From Anaspis maculata (Eukaryota; Arthropoda; Insecta; Coleoptera; Scraptiidae), in contig OX421962.1 in NCBI GenBank assembly GCA_949128115.1, forward strand, positions 64,583,787-64,647,786: 64,000 nucleotides of DNA, in the 5' to 3' direction. The position numbers were made by a program, and so were the translations under genes. Position 1 is the stretch's first letter, and each line of letters opens with the position of its first letter. Positions 1 to 10,799 of the stretch are shown piece after piece. Below the pieces are notes generated by a model that searched no databases, was not told where the DNA came from, and saw only the letters and a list, made by a program, of their open reading frames with translations.

Positions 1-76
1 GGGCCATATAGCGGGCACCTCGCATTTTTAATGAAACAAAGCTCTCCGACTACCACAACATCCGGTCGGACCGAAA

Positions 77-124
77 CTGCACAGACACATGTTTCGCCCC
101 TATTGGGGGCTCATCAGGGCACAG
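77..124 (-). ncRNA. Hammerhead ribozyme motif, type I, copy A (core bases intact)
   Basis: Read on the minus strand: CTGATGA (117-111), stem II GCCCC, loop CAATA, GGGGC (110-96), GAA (95-93), stem III ACATGTGT (92-85), then C17 (84) as the predicted cleavage site. All invariant core bases (CUGAUGA, GAA, A15.1/U16.1, C17) are present. Stem II is a perfect 5-bp helix. Stem III is a self-complementary octamer with a central G.U, so it would pair better between two molecules than within one. Stem I, between CTGTGCC and TGTGCAG, is weak: one mismatch at the cleavage-proximal pair, then six pairs including two wobbles. Activity is uncertain for that reason. Known relatives occur in Penelope-like elements and animal retrozymes. 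Confidence 0.75.
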
Positions 125-508
125 ACATCCAGCTCAACCATCCGATGCTGCGGCAGTCAGAGATCTCATGGTAATATATCCCGAAGAGGACTCCTAATAT
201 GTGAGTCCTCCAAGCGGCGCCATCTATCAAAGGCATTCCGCAGATGCTATATTTCAAGGCATCAGGCATGCGAGGGAATCAACGAAACTCCACGTGAAGC
301 AACACCGTCGCCAAGAGCATCGATGGCAGGTGTACACATCGCCATCGCCTCGGAATACCTTTGATATATGGTGCCGCTTGGAGGACTCACATGTTAGGAG
401 TCCTCTCAAGGTGTCCTCGAGGACTCATATATTAGGAGTCCTCTTGGGTGTATATTACCATGAGATCTCTGACCGCCGCATCAGCATCGGATAGTTGAGC
501 CGAATGCC

Positions 509-553
509 TGCGCACTCATTAGCCCCCAATTAATAGGGGCGAAACACAGTTTC
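509..553 (+). ncRNA. Degenerate hammerhead ribozyme motif, copy B
   Basis: This is the mirror partner of copy A in the right arm. It keeps stem II (GCCCC ... GGGGC, 522-540, with a longer loop) and GAAACA. The first core box reads CTCATTA instead of CTGATGA. Compared with copy A, about ten bases covering stem III 3' half, C17 and the start of stem I are deleted (GAAACA joins directly to CAGTTTCGG). The cleavage site is therefore gone and this copy should be inactive. Confidence 0.6.
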
Positions 554-597
554 GGTCCGACCGTCTGATGTTGTGGTAGTCGGAGAGCTTTGTTTCA

Positions 598-1008
598 TAC
601 TTTTTGTGCCTGTGCTATGCCTGAGTTTCGTAAGTCTGTAACATTCAACTTAAAAATTTATATCTGTAATGTTAGCCTTCTAATTTGGGTACCTAATTCC
701 AAAACCGTTTCGAGATAAGACACCACACTTCATTATTTTTGTATTAGAATATTGAAAAATATATTTTTGAAAAATGGGGGTACATACGATAAAGTCGTTG
801 CAATTTTGCAACATTTTACGTATTATACCCTGTAGAAAATTTACATGAAGTTTCTCAACATTCACTATTATAGGATGGATTACGGAAAGATTAAGCTAGT
901 TAACGCAACAAACAAAATGGAAATTGCAATCGGCAATCGGGAGATGGCCTCCAAAGTCTAACCATTTTTCCGATGCCGACAACTTCGTTGTCCAGCAGTT
1001 AAGTTAGT
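598..1008 (+). repeat. Dispersed repeat F1, copy 1
   Basis: About 410 bp that recur reverse-complemented at 22612-23017 and directly at 23305-23675. Shared landmarks are ACTTTTTGTGC at the left end, TTTCGAGATAAGACA, ATGGGGGTAC, TCACTATTATAGGATGG and a right end near TTGTCCAGCAGTT. No convincing reading frame or terminal inverted repeat is seen. Its left end abuts the right end of the hammerhead foldback. Family unknown. Confidence 0.75.
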
Positions 1009-1239
1009 GCCTACTCATTCGTTCTTGACCGGCACATCCACCATTTATGATAAGGTGAGAAGTTCGTCGTTTATCAACCGCCAATCTCTTCATGCATTGT
1101 CCATAAGCTCATGTTTATGTACCGGTAAGTACCCGGCAACCCCTGTTTGTACATCTGTTTGATTCAACGTCTATAAGTTTTACTTCTCCGTGTCCTAGAG
1201 AGCTGAAATTTTAGACCTATCATCCTATGTGTTAAGGCT

Positions 1240-1615
1240 TTATGCGCAGGGTATCAATATTTCTCTCTCAAAAATAAAGGTGGAGAGATATAGAAATTTT
1301 GAGAGGATTCCATCAAATGTTTGTCCACCTTGGTTCCATTTGGATTACCCCACATTTTTTTAGGAGCCCAATAGCCCTAAGACACTTAAAAAGTTTCTGA
1401 AAGATTACTGGGTCATTTTTTGACTAACAAAAAAATTATCAACTGTTTTATAACTTTGAGACGTAGAAAATTGAGTACAGAGCCGTTTTTTGAAAAAAGC
1501 TGTCAAAAAAAACTCACATTTTTGAAAAAACGCTCTGTACCCATCTTTGTAATACACTCAGTACACCGTATAAAAAAATTGAGTTTTTATCTCCATTTTT
1601 GAGGGAGAAATCCTT
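1240..1615. repeat. Dispersed short TIR element F2, copy 1
   Basis: The ends are inverted repeats: TTTCTCTCTCAAAAATA near 1250 and the complement of TTTTTGAGGGAGAAAT near 1600. The interior matches, in reverse complement, 57230-57545 continuing at 61211-61275, where a BEL/Pao element has split the second copy. Shared blocks include TTGAAAAAACGCTCTGTAC-like and GTTTGTCCACCTT-like sequence. Non-coding, MITE-like. Target duplication not clear. Confidence 0.65.
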
Positions 1616-4460
1616 TAGATAGTTTTTACCTACTGATAATAAAGCCCTAACACACACAGATCGGCTTTCATGTCGTGCTCTCGTGCTTTACGTTTTCCAG
1701 CTTGGATACCTTCTGGGTCCTGCCAATAAGAGGTCTTCGTAGACTTACAAATGCGATTAAAACCGTGGAATTATTGATCAACCCCTCCTTCTGTCACAAA
1801 TGGTGGATGCGCTGCTCAAAACGCACGCGAAGCTCATCTCATCAGAGCCTGAAAATTTCTGGTAAACTAGGATTCATAAAAACACCGGTTGTTCAGAGAG
1901 GATTCTTAACATTGTTTGTCTAACGGATGGCAAAAAAAAACTGTTGTAGTTTCCTCACCAAAATTTAGTCTTCCCTCAGATTTCAACCAGCTTAATATCA
2001 ATGTTCTTCACCCTGCACTTTCAAGGATAATAAATTATTGTATGCAAATTGTTGACTGTTTCTCACTTTTTATCAATATTTGAAGAGATCTCCTGATAAT
2101 TGCATTGATGGTATACGAAAATAAGTTGCAAAGTTGCCGGCTGAAGTTCTTTTTTTCCACACAAGGTATTTAATCTCGACTGTCAATCAATAATGAGCTC
2201 GGTATAATGCCGTAAATTAAAAACTGTTACCTATACGACGATTAGATAAGATTCTCAATTAAGGCAGTGATAAATACCTGGCATTCCATATAGCCAGTTC
2301 TAATCACAACGCCGTATAGTGGAAACGGGTTGAAGGCAGTACAAAAACGAAAACGGTTTGACAACATTATAGCAATTTTAGGTATGTATTTATGACAAGG
2401 TATTTTATTTTTACTTTTTACGATATAAAAGTTACTAACGACTATTTATTACATCAAAAGAAAAAAAGTTTTCTTTAAGGGCAAATAACTGAATATTTAC
2501 ATGCTTGAAGCACTAAAAATACAAGCAGCAACCCAATCAATTATTGCAACGCATCCACCAGAAGTCACCATAAGCCATAGAGTCAATATATTCATTCTTA
2601 TAGAAGCGCATCCGCCAAGACCTTATAATTTAGGGTTCCGAAGGTTAGAGGTATCAACGGTTAGAGCAGGCCTCCCTTTGCCGGTCTCAGTCGCTGACTT
2701 ACCTGTGTTTTCTTTTGAATGTTTTGCGCGCCAGCTTGCGGTCAGGTAAGATGGAGGGGAGAGGGACGTACTAACCGTTCACAATCAACTCGAAGTCGAG
2801 GCTTGGAATTCCATCCAACGTTTATTTCACATTTCGTAGCAGAATAGGATACATCGCGGTCTGAAGAAATGCGCTGAGAAAACGTCTGTGCTTGACTGAA
2901 ACGCGAATATTTTCAAAAACCGCCACCAAAAAAAGTGCTACGCAGCTTCGGAAATCCATCATCAGAAGGATCAAACCTCCTAGTCGTTAGTGCGGTGCTT
3001 CGGGGATGTTTTGTTATTGTTTTGGCTACTGTGTGCACCCGTCAAATTTCGGAAAACAATTAGCCAAAGAACCGTTCTTCAACCAGTGCCTCGAGATATT
3101 TAAATTTACCGGATCACACGATAAAAAGCCATCAGTGAAACACACAACCGCAAAACTATAGAAGCGACCTGAAATGAAGTACAACACTATAAGCACAAGC
3201 AGTTTGGCCAGTGAAGGGAAGAAATCCTCATTCACCATATATGCAGACATGGATATATCGCACAACAAGGTACATTCTTCAGATTTTTCGCCGTACAATA
3301 CCTTCTGCTTATTATGGCGAGATTATATATTGATATATTCCGAGACTTCGTGGGCTCTATTAGGAAAATTGCTTGGCTTGGGGGTCACGGGTCAGTTCTT
3401 CATATTATTCTTGTGGGCTCTGTGCACTTTACGTCTCGTATTGGAATGCAGGGAATGTAAACAGTATGACCACGTTTCAATCGTGTGCATATTTTGGCGA
3501 ATATACTGTACGTTCGAGTGTAGGTACGTTTATTCTTCAATAAGGTTAAGGAGTAACTTAGATACCTACCTACTTTATATTTCAACAGACATCCATATTT
3601 CATTTCCCACCAAAATTGACAATAAATAATAAGTCACTATGAAAGTGATTGTAACAGATTTCGAGGTAGGTATGGATTATAGTATTAGGAGAATCTTGAA
3701 AGTTCAAAATTGTTTTGTTGATGGCCTCTGTGTATGGCTCAATTGAGTGTTTTCTTCAAGCAATGAATTTATTATCGATGGTGACAAGACTCATATCTGG
3801 TGTTAATGCATTAGGTAGCCAATTTAATGGCCATTTGCTGCGTGTCTCTCAGCAATAAATAATCCTAGTTATTATTTGTAAGGCTCCTTTGGATAATTCA
3901 TGGGCCATTTAACACATTCTGAAGTAGAAATAATTATAGTTAAATGTTGAATGACATATGGCCAATGTTTTTATATCATCAATATTTATTCACCTCCCTT
4001 TTGCACGGACGAATGTCTTCTTCTCCCGTCCATGGAATAATCCAAATCTATTCCTGCGTCGAGGAAGCGTGTGATATCCTCTATTGTAATTATTCTCATC
4101 TCATTAAGACTATTTATTCGAATTTTGACGGTGAACAACATGGGTTTCGTCTCGTTTCGTCTCGTTACACGATAGGAGGAGGAGGTACAATTTTCTTAAT
4201 TTATAGTAAATGCCCATTTACACAAGACAGTGAATTTGCTTTGCTTAAATTACCACAAGATTTTTTTTTGCCCTGGCCGTTCACATAAGCCACATAAGCC
4301 ATACCGTCCACATTTCACAGTATTATGCAGTTGTAGAACTTGACCTTGTAACTTCAGAATTACACGCTTTATTTTATGGAGAGCCCGTGGAGAGAAGATG
4401 CACCATTTTGTAATAATTCATGCAATGAGCAATGCAAATGCACTGCCCTTCGTGAATGAA
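1616..4460. other. Intergenic, nothing firmly identified
   Basis: AT-rich sequence without recognisable coding, RNA or repeat structure by eye. A 151-codon open frame at 3174-3629 has no recognisable domain and is probably chance. Confidence 0.5.
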
Positions 4461-5125
4461 TCTTCACTTATGCCCGCGGCACACGAGGCATTTTTGCCCG
4501 CAATTTTCCAGGCATTTTTGCGTGCAATTTTTAAGGCATGTTTTCACGCAATTTTTCATGTGTGTTTTGGCGGCACACGATGCAGGTTTTCCTGCATGTT
4601 TTTAGACTTACGCTGTCAGTTTGAATAGCAGATGTCATCTCATGAGTATGTGGGGCTAAATTAGCTTGCTTGGGGTCTGTTTCTCCCTCTTCGAAAGTGA
4701 TAAGTGCTATTTTTGATTGTGGAAATTGAAACAGCTATGGAATTGTGGAGTTGGTGAGGAGGTCTGATAGAAAAATCATAAACCAGTGCTACATTCTACT
4801 GACGCTTCTTTCCCTTGAATCCGGATTTAGCCTTAGCAGTGATCAGGGCTTTCAAATGAATTGTGAGGAGAGAGCTTTGTGGAGCATTTTGTCATCGAAG
4901 CATAACCTAAGATTGGTCTGTCAACTTTCTTGCGTGAAAACAAGCCGCATATTTTCGACCCATTCACACGGGGCATTTTTCCGTGCAATTTTTCAGGAAT
5001 GTTTTCGGGCATGTTTTGTGGCTCGTGGGTTGTCATGGAAATCGAGCTCTCTCTTTCTAGTTTTTCAAATTTTCACGATGAGTTTCAGGCATGTTTTCGC
5101 GCAATTTTCTGTGCAATTTTGTGTC
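4461..5125 (+). repeat. Two arrays of a GGCATTTTTGCGTGCAATTTTT-like motif
   Basis: At 4461-4580 and 4968-5120 a degenerate 22-26 bp motif of the type GGCATTTTTGCGTGCAATTTT is repeated several times, preceded in the first array by CCCGCGGCACACGAGGCA. Both arrays have the same orientation. The region between (about 4590-4960) shows no repeat. The inverted counterpart lies at 12545-12716. Such subterminal arrays are common in non-autonomous DNA transposons, but I could not define element ends here. Confidence 0.55.
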
Positions 5126-6301
5126 AATGTCAAAAGGAATAACGGCTTTTATCTTCTTTATCAAATAGGGGTTGATCTTCCAACATAAGCCTCATCTGTG
5201 TACCTCCACGTGAGTACGTTTTGCACTGCCAGAATCCAGATTCTTGATAAAGTATTTTGACGCTTGTTACTGGAGGACATTCCGGCGTGTCGCCGCGGAT
5301 CGGCCGATGGAATAGGTTGATCAAGCACTAGCAGATAAACTCATGTGAGAATCAATGTACCTAAAGATGAATGGGATGGGATGCTCTACAATAGTCAAAC
5401 TATGTACCTACTCCATAAAACTTTTGCTGTAGAATCATGATTAGGCCCTCGATCAGTCCCCCCAAGTGGCAAAACTTCAGGTGCTACGGGCCAAATCACT
5501 TGCAATGATACAATATGATTTGCTTCAACTTTCATTGCAGTAGGTACCCACCACAAAATGCAGAATCTCGTGAGAGTTTTTATTGTACGGACAACTGGTG
5601 CTTAGAACGAGCATTCATTCGCTCCTCAAAAGGGCTTCGTTGATGCAGTAGGTAACACAAAGGAATCTGGCGTAGGTCTTTATTGTCCTTGTAAAGAAGG
5701 AAAGAAGGGCCTCCAATCGCCCCTTAAAGGGCAAAACTTTTGCTGCTGTCGGTCAAATCACTTGTACCTACCTCTTGATACAATGGACACTCGCACCAAC
5801 TAATATACTATACAATGCAAAATCTAGGTCTTTATTATGCAAACAACTATTGATGTTGAAGAAGGGCCTCTATTCGCCCTTCAAGGGAAAAAAGGTTCAT
5901 GCGGTAGGTATAGGGCGATACTGAACTACACATGGCAAGAGTTCTTGCATCTTCAAATCTGGGGAGTCCCCAGAGCTTTGGGTGCTGCGGGAAATTGCTA
6001 GAAATTGTGCGTGGCTAGCTTGGGCCAGATCTTATTGCAGTAGAATCAAATCAGAGTCATTTCGCTATTGGACTTTACTACAAAACAATTGTTTGGAGCT
6101 CCTTATACAGAACCCACATTGGAGGTTTTGAGAATGTGCAGCGTAGGTTTCTCAAGTTTTTGTTTTTCAGCGGCAAACAAACAAGTGATCAAATGAAACC
6201 ACCACCTATTAATTATGCCCAAGGCCAAGAAAGCTACAGCTCCCACTAAGAACTTAAATACAGCAGAAAGCCTAAAGCCAACAATCTTTCATCTCCGGAG
6301 A
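5126..6301. other. Intergenic, nothing firmly identified
   Basis: No coding or structural signal I can support. A phrase of the type GGGCCTCYAATCGCCCTTCAAGG recurs loosely near 5620-5640, 5708-5732 and 5866-5885, which may be an old degenerate tandem repeat. Confidence 0.4.
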
Positions 6302-6316
6302 CACTGTAGGATGCTA

Positions 6317-6409
6317 GGACAATTCGTCCCGCGGACAATTCGTAGCGCACAATTCGTCGCGGACAATTCGTCTCACGGACAATTCGTCCAACGGACAATT
6401 CGTCGCAAG
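6317..6409 (+). repeat. Left subterminal array of GGACAATTCGTCNCGC
   Basis: About six head-to-tail copies of a 12-17 bp unit, consensus GGACAATTCGTC plus a variable 3-5 base tail. Inverted relative to the right array. Confidence 0.85.
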
Positions 6410-6439
6410 TGAAGGCTTTAGAAGGTGAGGGGGCTATAT

Positions 6440-8690
6440 TACACATGAAGACACAAGGGGGGTCAATGAAGGGATCTAAAAATCATAAGCAAATACAAGG
6501 GGTTCCGACAAATATCCGTATGCCACGGAAAAATGCAACGGGGCTCAGCAAGGCTTCAAACGATATTGAAAACACAAGGGGGCCTTATGGAGCTTCATAT
6601 AACAAATGAAGACAAAAGGGGGCTAATTGTTACTCTGAAAGCCATTAAAAGCTTAAGTGGACCAATTAGGGTCCCATACTACACTCAAGAGACAAGGGGG
6701 CTCGAGAGGGCCCCGAATATCACATAGAAGCACAAGGTGCTTACTACTGCTTCGAAAGCCACGAAAATGTGTAAGGGGGCTCAGCATGCAAGGCTTTAAA
6801 AGACGTTGAAGAAACAAGGGGGCTCACGGGAGCTATAGCACAAGAAGGCAACAGAAGGCTCACTGGAATTCTAACAGTTGCATTGAAAAATATAAGGAGG
6901 CTCACTAGGGCTCCAAGCTACACTTGTGGAAACAAGGGGGCTCACTAGGGCTCCAAGCTACACTTATGGACACCAGGGGACTCACCAGGGCTCCAAACTC
7001 CACTTGCGGGCACAAGGGGGACCAATAGCGCTCCGTAAGTTTATCACATGGAGGCACAAGGGACTTACACTAGCAATGTAAAAGCGCACAAGATGGCTTA
7101 TCGCAATTCTGAAAGCCACGAAAACACATAAGGGGGCTCATTACGGCTCTTAACGACACACAGGGCACAAGATGCCTAACAAGAATCTGGAAATCACGGG
7201 AAAATGCAAGGGGGCTCCGTAGAACTTCATATAATATTGGTGACACAAGGGGGGCCCAAGGGGCTTTTTATAACAAGAAAAAGCAGAATGGGGCTTACTG
7301 TATGGTACTCTAAAAGCCAACACAAGTGGACTGATTGGGGCTCCAAACTAAACATAAGGGTACAAAGGGGACCCGATGGAGCTCCAAAAGTCATGGAAAT
7401 ACAACAAGGGGACCCAATGCAGCTCTGTATAATCAAAAAAAATAAAAGGGGGTGCTGGGTTCCTGAAAGCCATAAAAAACAAAAGGGTCTCACTAGGACT
7501 CCAAACTACACTCCGATAGGGCTCCGCATATCACAAAGGCACAAGGGAGCCCAAGGAGCTTTATATAACAACAGAAGGCAAATGGGGCTCACCGGAATTC
7601 CGAAAGCTACGACAAAAACACAAGGGGGCTCATCAGGGCTCCATACTACACTTGAAGACACAAGGGGGCCCGATTGGGCTCTGAATATCACATAAAAGCA
7701 CAAGGTGCTTGCTACTGCTCCGAAAGCCACAGAAAGATGTAAGGAGGCTCAGCAGGGCTCCAAAAGACGTTGAAGAAACAAGGGGACCCACTGGAGCTCT
7801 GGATAACAGAAGAAGGCAACAGGGGGCTTACTGTAATTCTGCCATGGAGAAACACAAGGGGCTCACTAGGGCTCCAAGCTATACTTCTGGATAAAAAAGG
7901 GCTTACTAGGGCTCCAAACTGCACTTGCGGGCACAAGGGGGTCCGATATGGCTCCGTATATCACATGAAGGCAGAAGGGACTTACACTATAGGGCTTCCA
8001 GCAATGCAAAAGCGCACAAGATGGCTTACTGGAACTCTGAAAACCACGAGAACACATAAGGGGGCTCTTTATAACGAGAACTTCAAACGGTATTGAAGAC
8101 ACAAGGGGGCCCCATGGAGGTCTGTATAACAAAATAACGCGAAATGGGGCTTACTGGTACCTACTCCAAAATTCATGAAAAACATAAGGAGGCTCAACGG
8201 GACTCCAACTACACCTGAAGGCACAATGGGGTCCAATAGGTCTTCAACATGCCATGACGGCATGACGCGGCTTGCTGCTCCGGAATTCATGGAAAATGCA
8301 AGGGGGCTCAGCAGGGCTTCAAATTACTTTGAATATAGAATAAGGGAGCTCAGTGCATAGAGCTCTTAATAACACAAGACTACAAAAGGGGCCTTACGGA
8401 AATCTGAAAGCAATGAAAAACATAAGAGGACTCATTAGAGCTCAAAAAGTACACTAGAAAAGATGAGGGACCCGATAGAGGCCAAATATCTCATGAAAGT
8501 ATAAGGGGCTTACTGGTGCCCCCAAAGTTCGGCGTACTAGCAAAAATTCTTGAAATGATGCAAGGGGACTAAGCAGAGCTCCAAAGACATGAAGAAACCA
8601 GGGTGCGCAGTAGGGCTCCAAATACTACAAAAAAGAATAGGGGGCTTACCAAAGTTCAAAAAGCAACAAAAAAAGACAAAGGGACTTGTT
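6440..8690 (+). repeat. Degenerate minisatellite array, about 55-60 bp unit, with higher-order repeats
   Basis: The unit is recognisable by ACAAGGGGGCTCACTAGGG followed by CTCCAAACTACAC and a short GAA-rich spacer. A higher-order duplication is visible: the series starting at about 6640 to 7170 (CACAAGGTGCTTACTACTGC at about 6731) recurs about 965 bp later (CACAAGGTGCTTGCTACTGC at about 7698), with the intermediate unit order preserved. Units carry frequent small indels, so no frame stays open for long. The open frames of 60-163 codons within it look incidental. Confidence 0.8.
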
Positions 8691-8730
8691 AAAGTTAAGA
8701 GTTAAGACAAAGGGCAAAACAATATTTTGC

Positions 8731-8877
8731 GACGAATAGTCCGTGAGACGAATTGTCTGCGGGAAAAATTGTCTGCGGGACGAATTGTCCGCGGGACGAA
8801 TTGTCCGCGACGAATTGTCCGCGACGAATTGTCCGCTACGAATTGTCCGCGACGAATTGTCCGCTACGAATTGTCCG
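8731..8877 (-). repeat. Right subterminal array of the same motif, inverted
   Basis: About nine to ten copies of GACGAATTGTCCGCG-type units, the complement of the left array motif. The more internal copies are more degenerate (GTCTGCGGGAAAAATTGTC), the terminal ones more uniform. Confidence 0.85.
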
Positions 8878-8891
8878 GTCACGCACTGTAG

Positions 8892-9580
8892 ATACCTATG
8901 CAACAAACTTTACAAAGGAAATCCAAGCGAGCGGACATCTGGCTGAGTTACAGCACGTTATAGAAAGAATCGGCAGCGTCATGTACGTACGTACATACAA
9001 CGTTGGACTTCATAATCGCAGACTAGTCCGAGCACATGCAAACCAGGTGAAGACGATGTATGATGAAATAAGAAGCCTAATTAAAGAGGTCCAACAGCCT
9101 TTACAACTCTTTCTGAAAGCCTTCTCCGCACCGATCGGGCACCCCCAGCAGACAAACATCACCAAGTCCAATCTTGAAAAAGCCATCACATTTATGGACC
9201 CCCCTCGAATACTGTCTAAACCGCAGCGTGGTCGAGCAGTACCCAGACATCTCCAGGACTCTTTATCTTGGACCCAGGATCCTCAAAGCAGGAAGGTGTT
9301 AGTAGTGAGAACTAAGACTTTTTGGAGCAAAAATAAAATGGCAAGCCGGGAGGGCTACAATAACAATCAGCAGCCAGAAGCAGTGGCCATCCGTCATTCG
9401 CCGTATAGCCGTAGCCCCTCAGCGCTGTTTTCATCACCTAAATTTTGTTATCAAAAAAGTGCTAAATCACTTAACCCCTCTTCCCCTACTGTTAAGAATT
9501 TGCATGCGGGAGGGTACTTCAATAATTCAGAGACAAATGGTCAAAGACTATTTATTACTGTGTATAGGCACTGTTTATAA
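8892..9580 (+). pseudogene. Open frame resembling the 3' end of a Ty3/gypsy-type pol
   Basis: The frame runs open from inside the preceding repeat array to 9580 (about 230 codons past the target duplication). The segment containing RRLVRAHANQVKTMYDE resembles the C-terminal tail of insect gypsy-type integrases, where a hydrophobic VMYVR-like strand is followed by RRHANQ-like residues. The downstream part is rich in S, P, K and R and resembles the variable pol tail. There is no start codon of its own outside the array and no catalytic domain is present, so I call it a fragment. It could instead be an unrelated chance frame. Confidence 0.4.
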
Positions 9581-9689
9581 AATGACAGTTCACAAATAAT
9601 TTGACGGATTGAGAAGGAATCTTGGCTTCGCTGTTCGCACTGTCGCATGTCGGTCGGTCGGTCGTTATAAATTTAAATCTGCTCTGGTT

Positions 9690-10620
9690 TCAAGCCGCTC
9701 CTTAGATACACGAGCAAGTATTCGCTTTTGTACATGTTCCATAATACTTCAGACTTCTGTGACTCCTTCTGGGAAGTATAATATCGTCGATCCTTTTTAT
9801 CAAGGTGCATGGTCTCTTCCACGACGAATGGAGCCTCGGGGATCTTTTCTTTTTGCATTGAGGTATGCACAGCCACACAAATATGGTCACCAGCTTAAAA
9901 TCCTTCAGAGCTACGGTTGGAGCCACCTACTGGTTAGGCAGTGCGTATGCTCCTGACCACTTGCTGAAATAATTGTCCCTGACAACTGAAACGTTTCTAC
10001 TGAGACTACACCTAAAATATACCGGTGTACTCCGTACCGCTCCTTGTGATTTTGTTTCGCACAGGTTTCCCAACATTTTGTTGACTCCAAGATGCCTTTC
10101 TCAAAACCTCCTCCACCACTTGTTTCTATTATTCTTGACAAGTGTATTTCTTATTCGGGTTTTCCTGTTTTTCTCTAATATTCCTCCATTCTCCTGTTTC
10201 ATTGGACCAAGACGGCCTTAAGCTCCGGTCCTTAAGATCGCTTTCTGTTTCCAGAGCTGTTTTCTTTACGCAACCGATCTATTCAGCTAAGCAAGTCTTC
10301 CCGTTGCTCTTTTTTCACTGCAGCTATGGTTCATTTTTGCGAAATCTCATTACGGGATTGGCCTGACCTGTTCTGCACTTGACCTGTTCACCTTCTTGCA
10401 GTGATTGCAGTTGTCTCTGCATGGTCTTTAGAAAAGAGTGCCTGCATTGCAATGACTTTTCCTGGTCGGTATTGAATTTTGAAATCGTACTGTTGCATTT
10501 CATCCGCCCATTTTGTCAGTTGCCCTTCCGGATTCTTCACCTGAAGTAACCATGTCAGTGGACACGGTCTGTTCTCACCAAAAATTCCATTGCTTCAAGA
10601 ACACCTAGAATTTTATCTCT
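9690..10620 (-). pseudogene. Ty3/gypsy retrotransposon pol relic (RNase H, integrase fragments)
   Basis: Read on the minus strand, 10560-10430 gives NPEGQLTKWADEMQQYDF followed by IQYRPGK, the classic C-terminal end of the gypsy RNase H domain. About 10060-9905 gives a CWETCAKQ zinc-binding-like stretch, then in a shifted frame DNYFSKWSGAYALPNQ, the integrase core strand, with a stop right after. 9887-9783 gives VWLCIPQCKKKRSPRLHSSW and then LIKRIDDI, the integrase C-terminal domain. The order RNase H, integrase core, integrase tail is as in gypsy pol. Frameshifts, stops and loss of most of the integrase core show it is dead. A hAT-like element at 10800 lies just upstream in its reading direction. 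Confidence 0.75.
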
Positions 10621-10799
10621 TTCAAAATTTGTAGGTACCTATGTGTATTATTTTGAATTAGAAGTACTAAAATGCCAAAGGGTAAAGTCTTTGCTTACGC
10701 TCACTATATAGGTTTGAAGAACTACTGTAGCGTTTCATCGAACATATTCGCCTTTTTGCTTTATAGGTAGGTACAAATCCAAAAAATTGCAATGGGTAG

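Larger units (their letters stand above)
31..599. repeat. Foldback (inverted-repeat) element with two outward-facing hammerhead motifs
   Basis: The stretch is an imperfect palindrome. The left end (31-63, containing AACAAAGCTCTCCGACTACC) is the reverse complement of the right end (567-599, containing GGTAGTCGGAGAGCTTTGTT). Inner parts also pair: GAGGACTCCTAATATGTGAG at about 185-205 against CTCACATGTTAGGAGTCCTC at about 387-406. The centre near 245-350 is unpaired. Each arm holds one hammerhead-like motif, read on the minus strand on the left and on the plus strand on the right, so both point outward. Segments of the arms recur beside the hammerhead at 31965-32009, for example the CCATCTATCAA block about 105 bp away. 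I infer two inverted copies of one ribozyme-bearing repeat unit. No protein is encoded. Target duplications were not identified. Confidence 0.8.
6310..8883. mobile_element. Non-autonomous transposon-like element with inverted end arrays and internal tandem array
   Basis: A perfect 8-bp direct repeat CACTGTAG flanks the element at 6302-6309 and 8884-8891. The ends are imperfect inverted repeats (left GATGCTAGGACAATTCGT, right complement CGTGACCGGACAATTCGT). Just inside each end is a tandem array of a 16-bp motif in opposite orientation (6317-6409 and 8731-8877). Between them lies about 2.2 kb of degenerate tandem repeats. The many overlapping open frames on both strands are repeat-driven and no transposase is visible. 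An 8-bp duplication is typical of hAT and some other DNA transposons, so a hAT-type origin is an inference. The insertion splits sequence with gypsy-like content to its right. Confidence 0.8.

Noticed and set aside
1800..1850. CTGATGA on the minus strand (1845-1839), a possible sixth hammerhead
   Set aside because: No GAAA box, stem II or stem I pairing follows in the right place.
3174..3629. 151-codon open frame
   Set aside because: No domain, compositional or splice evidence; probably chance in AT-rich DNA.
7204..7695. 163-codon frame with GG- and TQGG-rich repeats
   Set aside because: Arises from the tandem array; unit indels break the frame and equal frames exist on the other strand.
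6440..8690. Could the regular units be a CRISPR array?
   Set aside because: Units are degenerate along their whole length with no constant-repeat and variable-spacer alternation, and the genome is eukaryotic.
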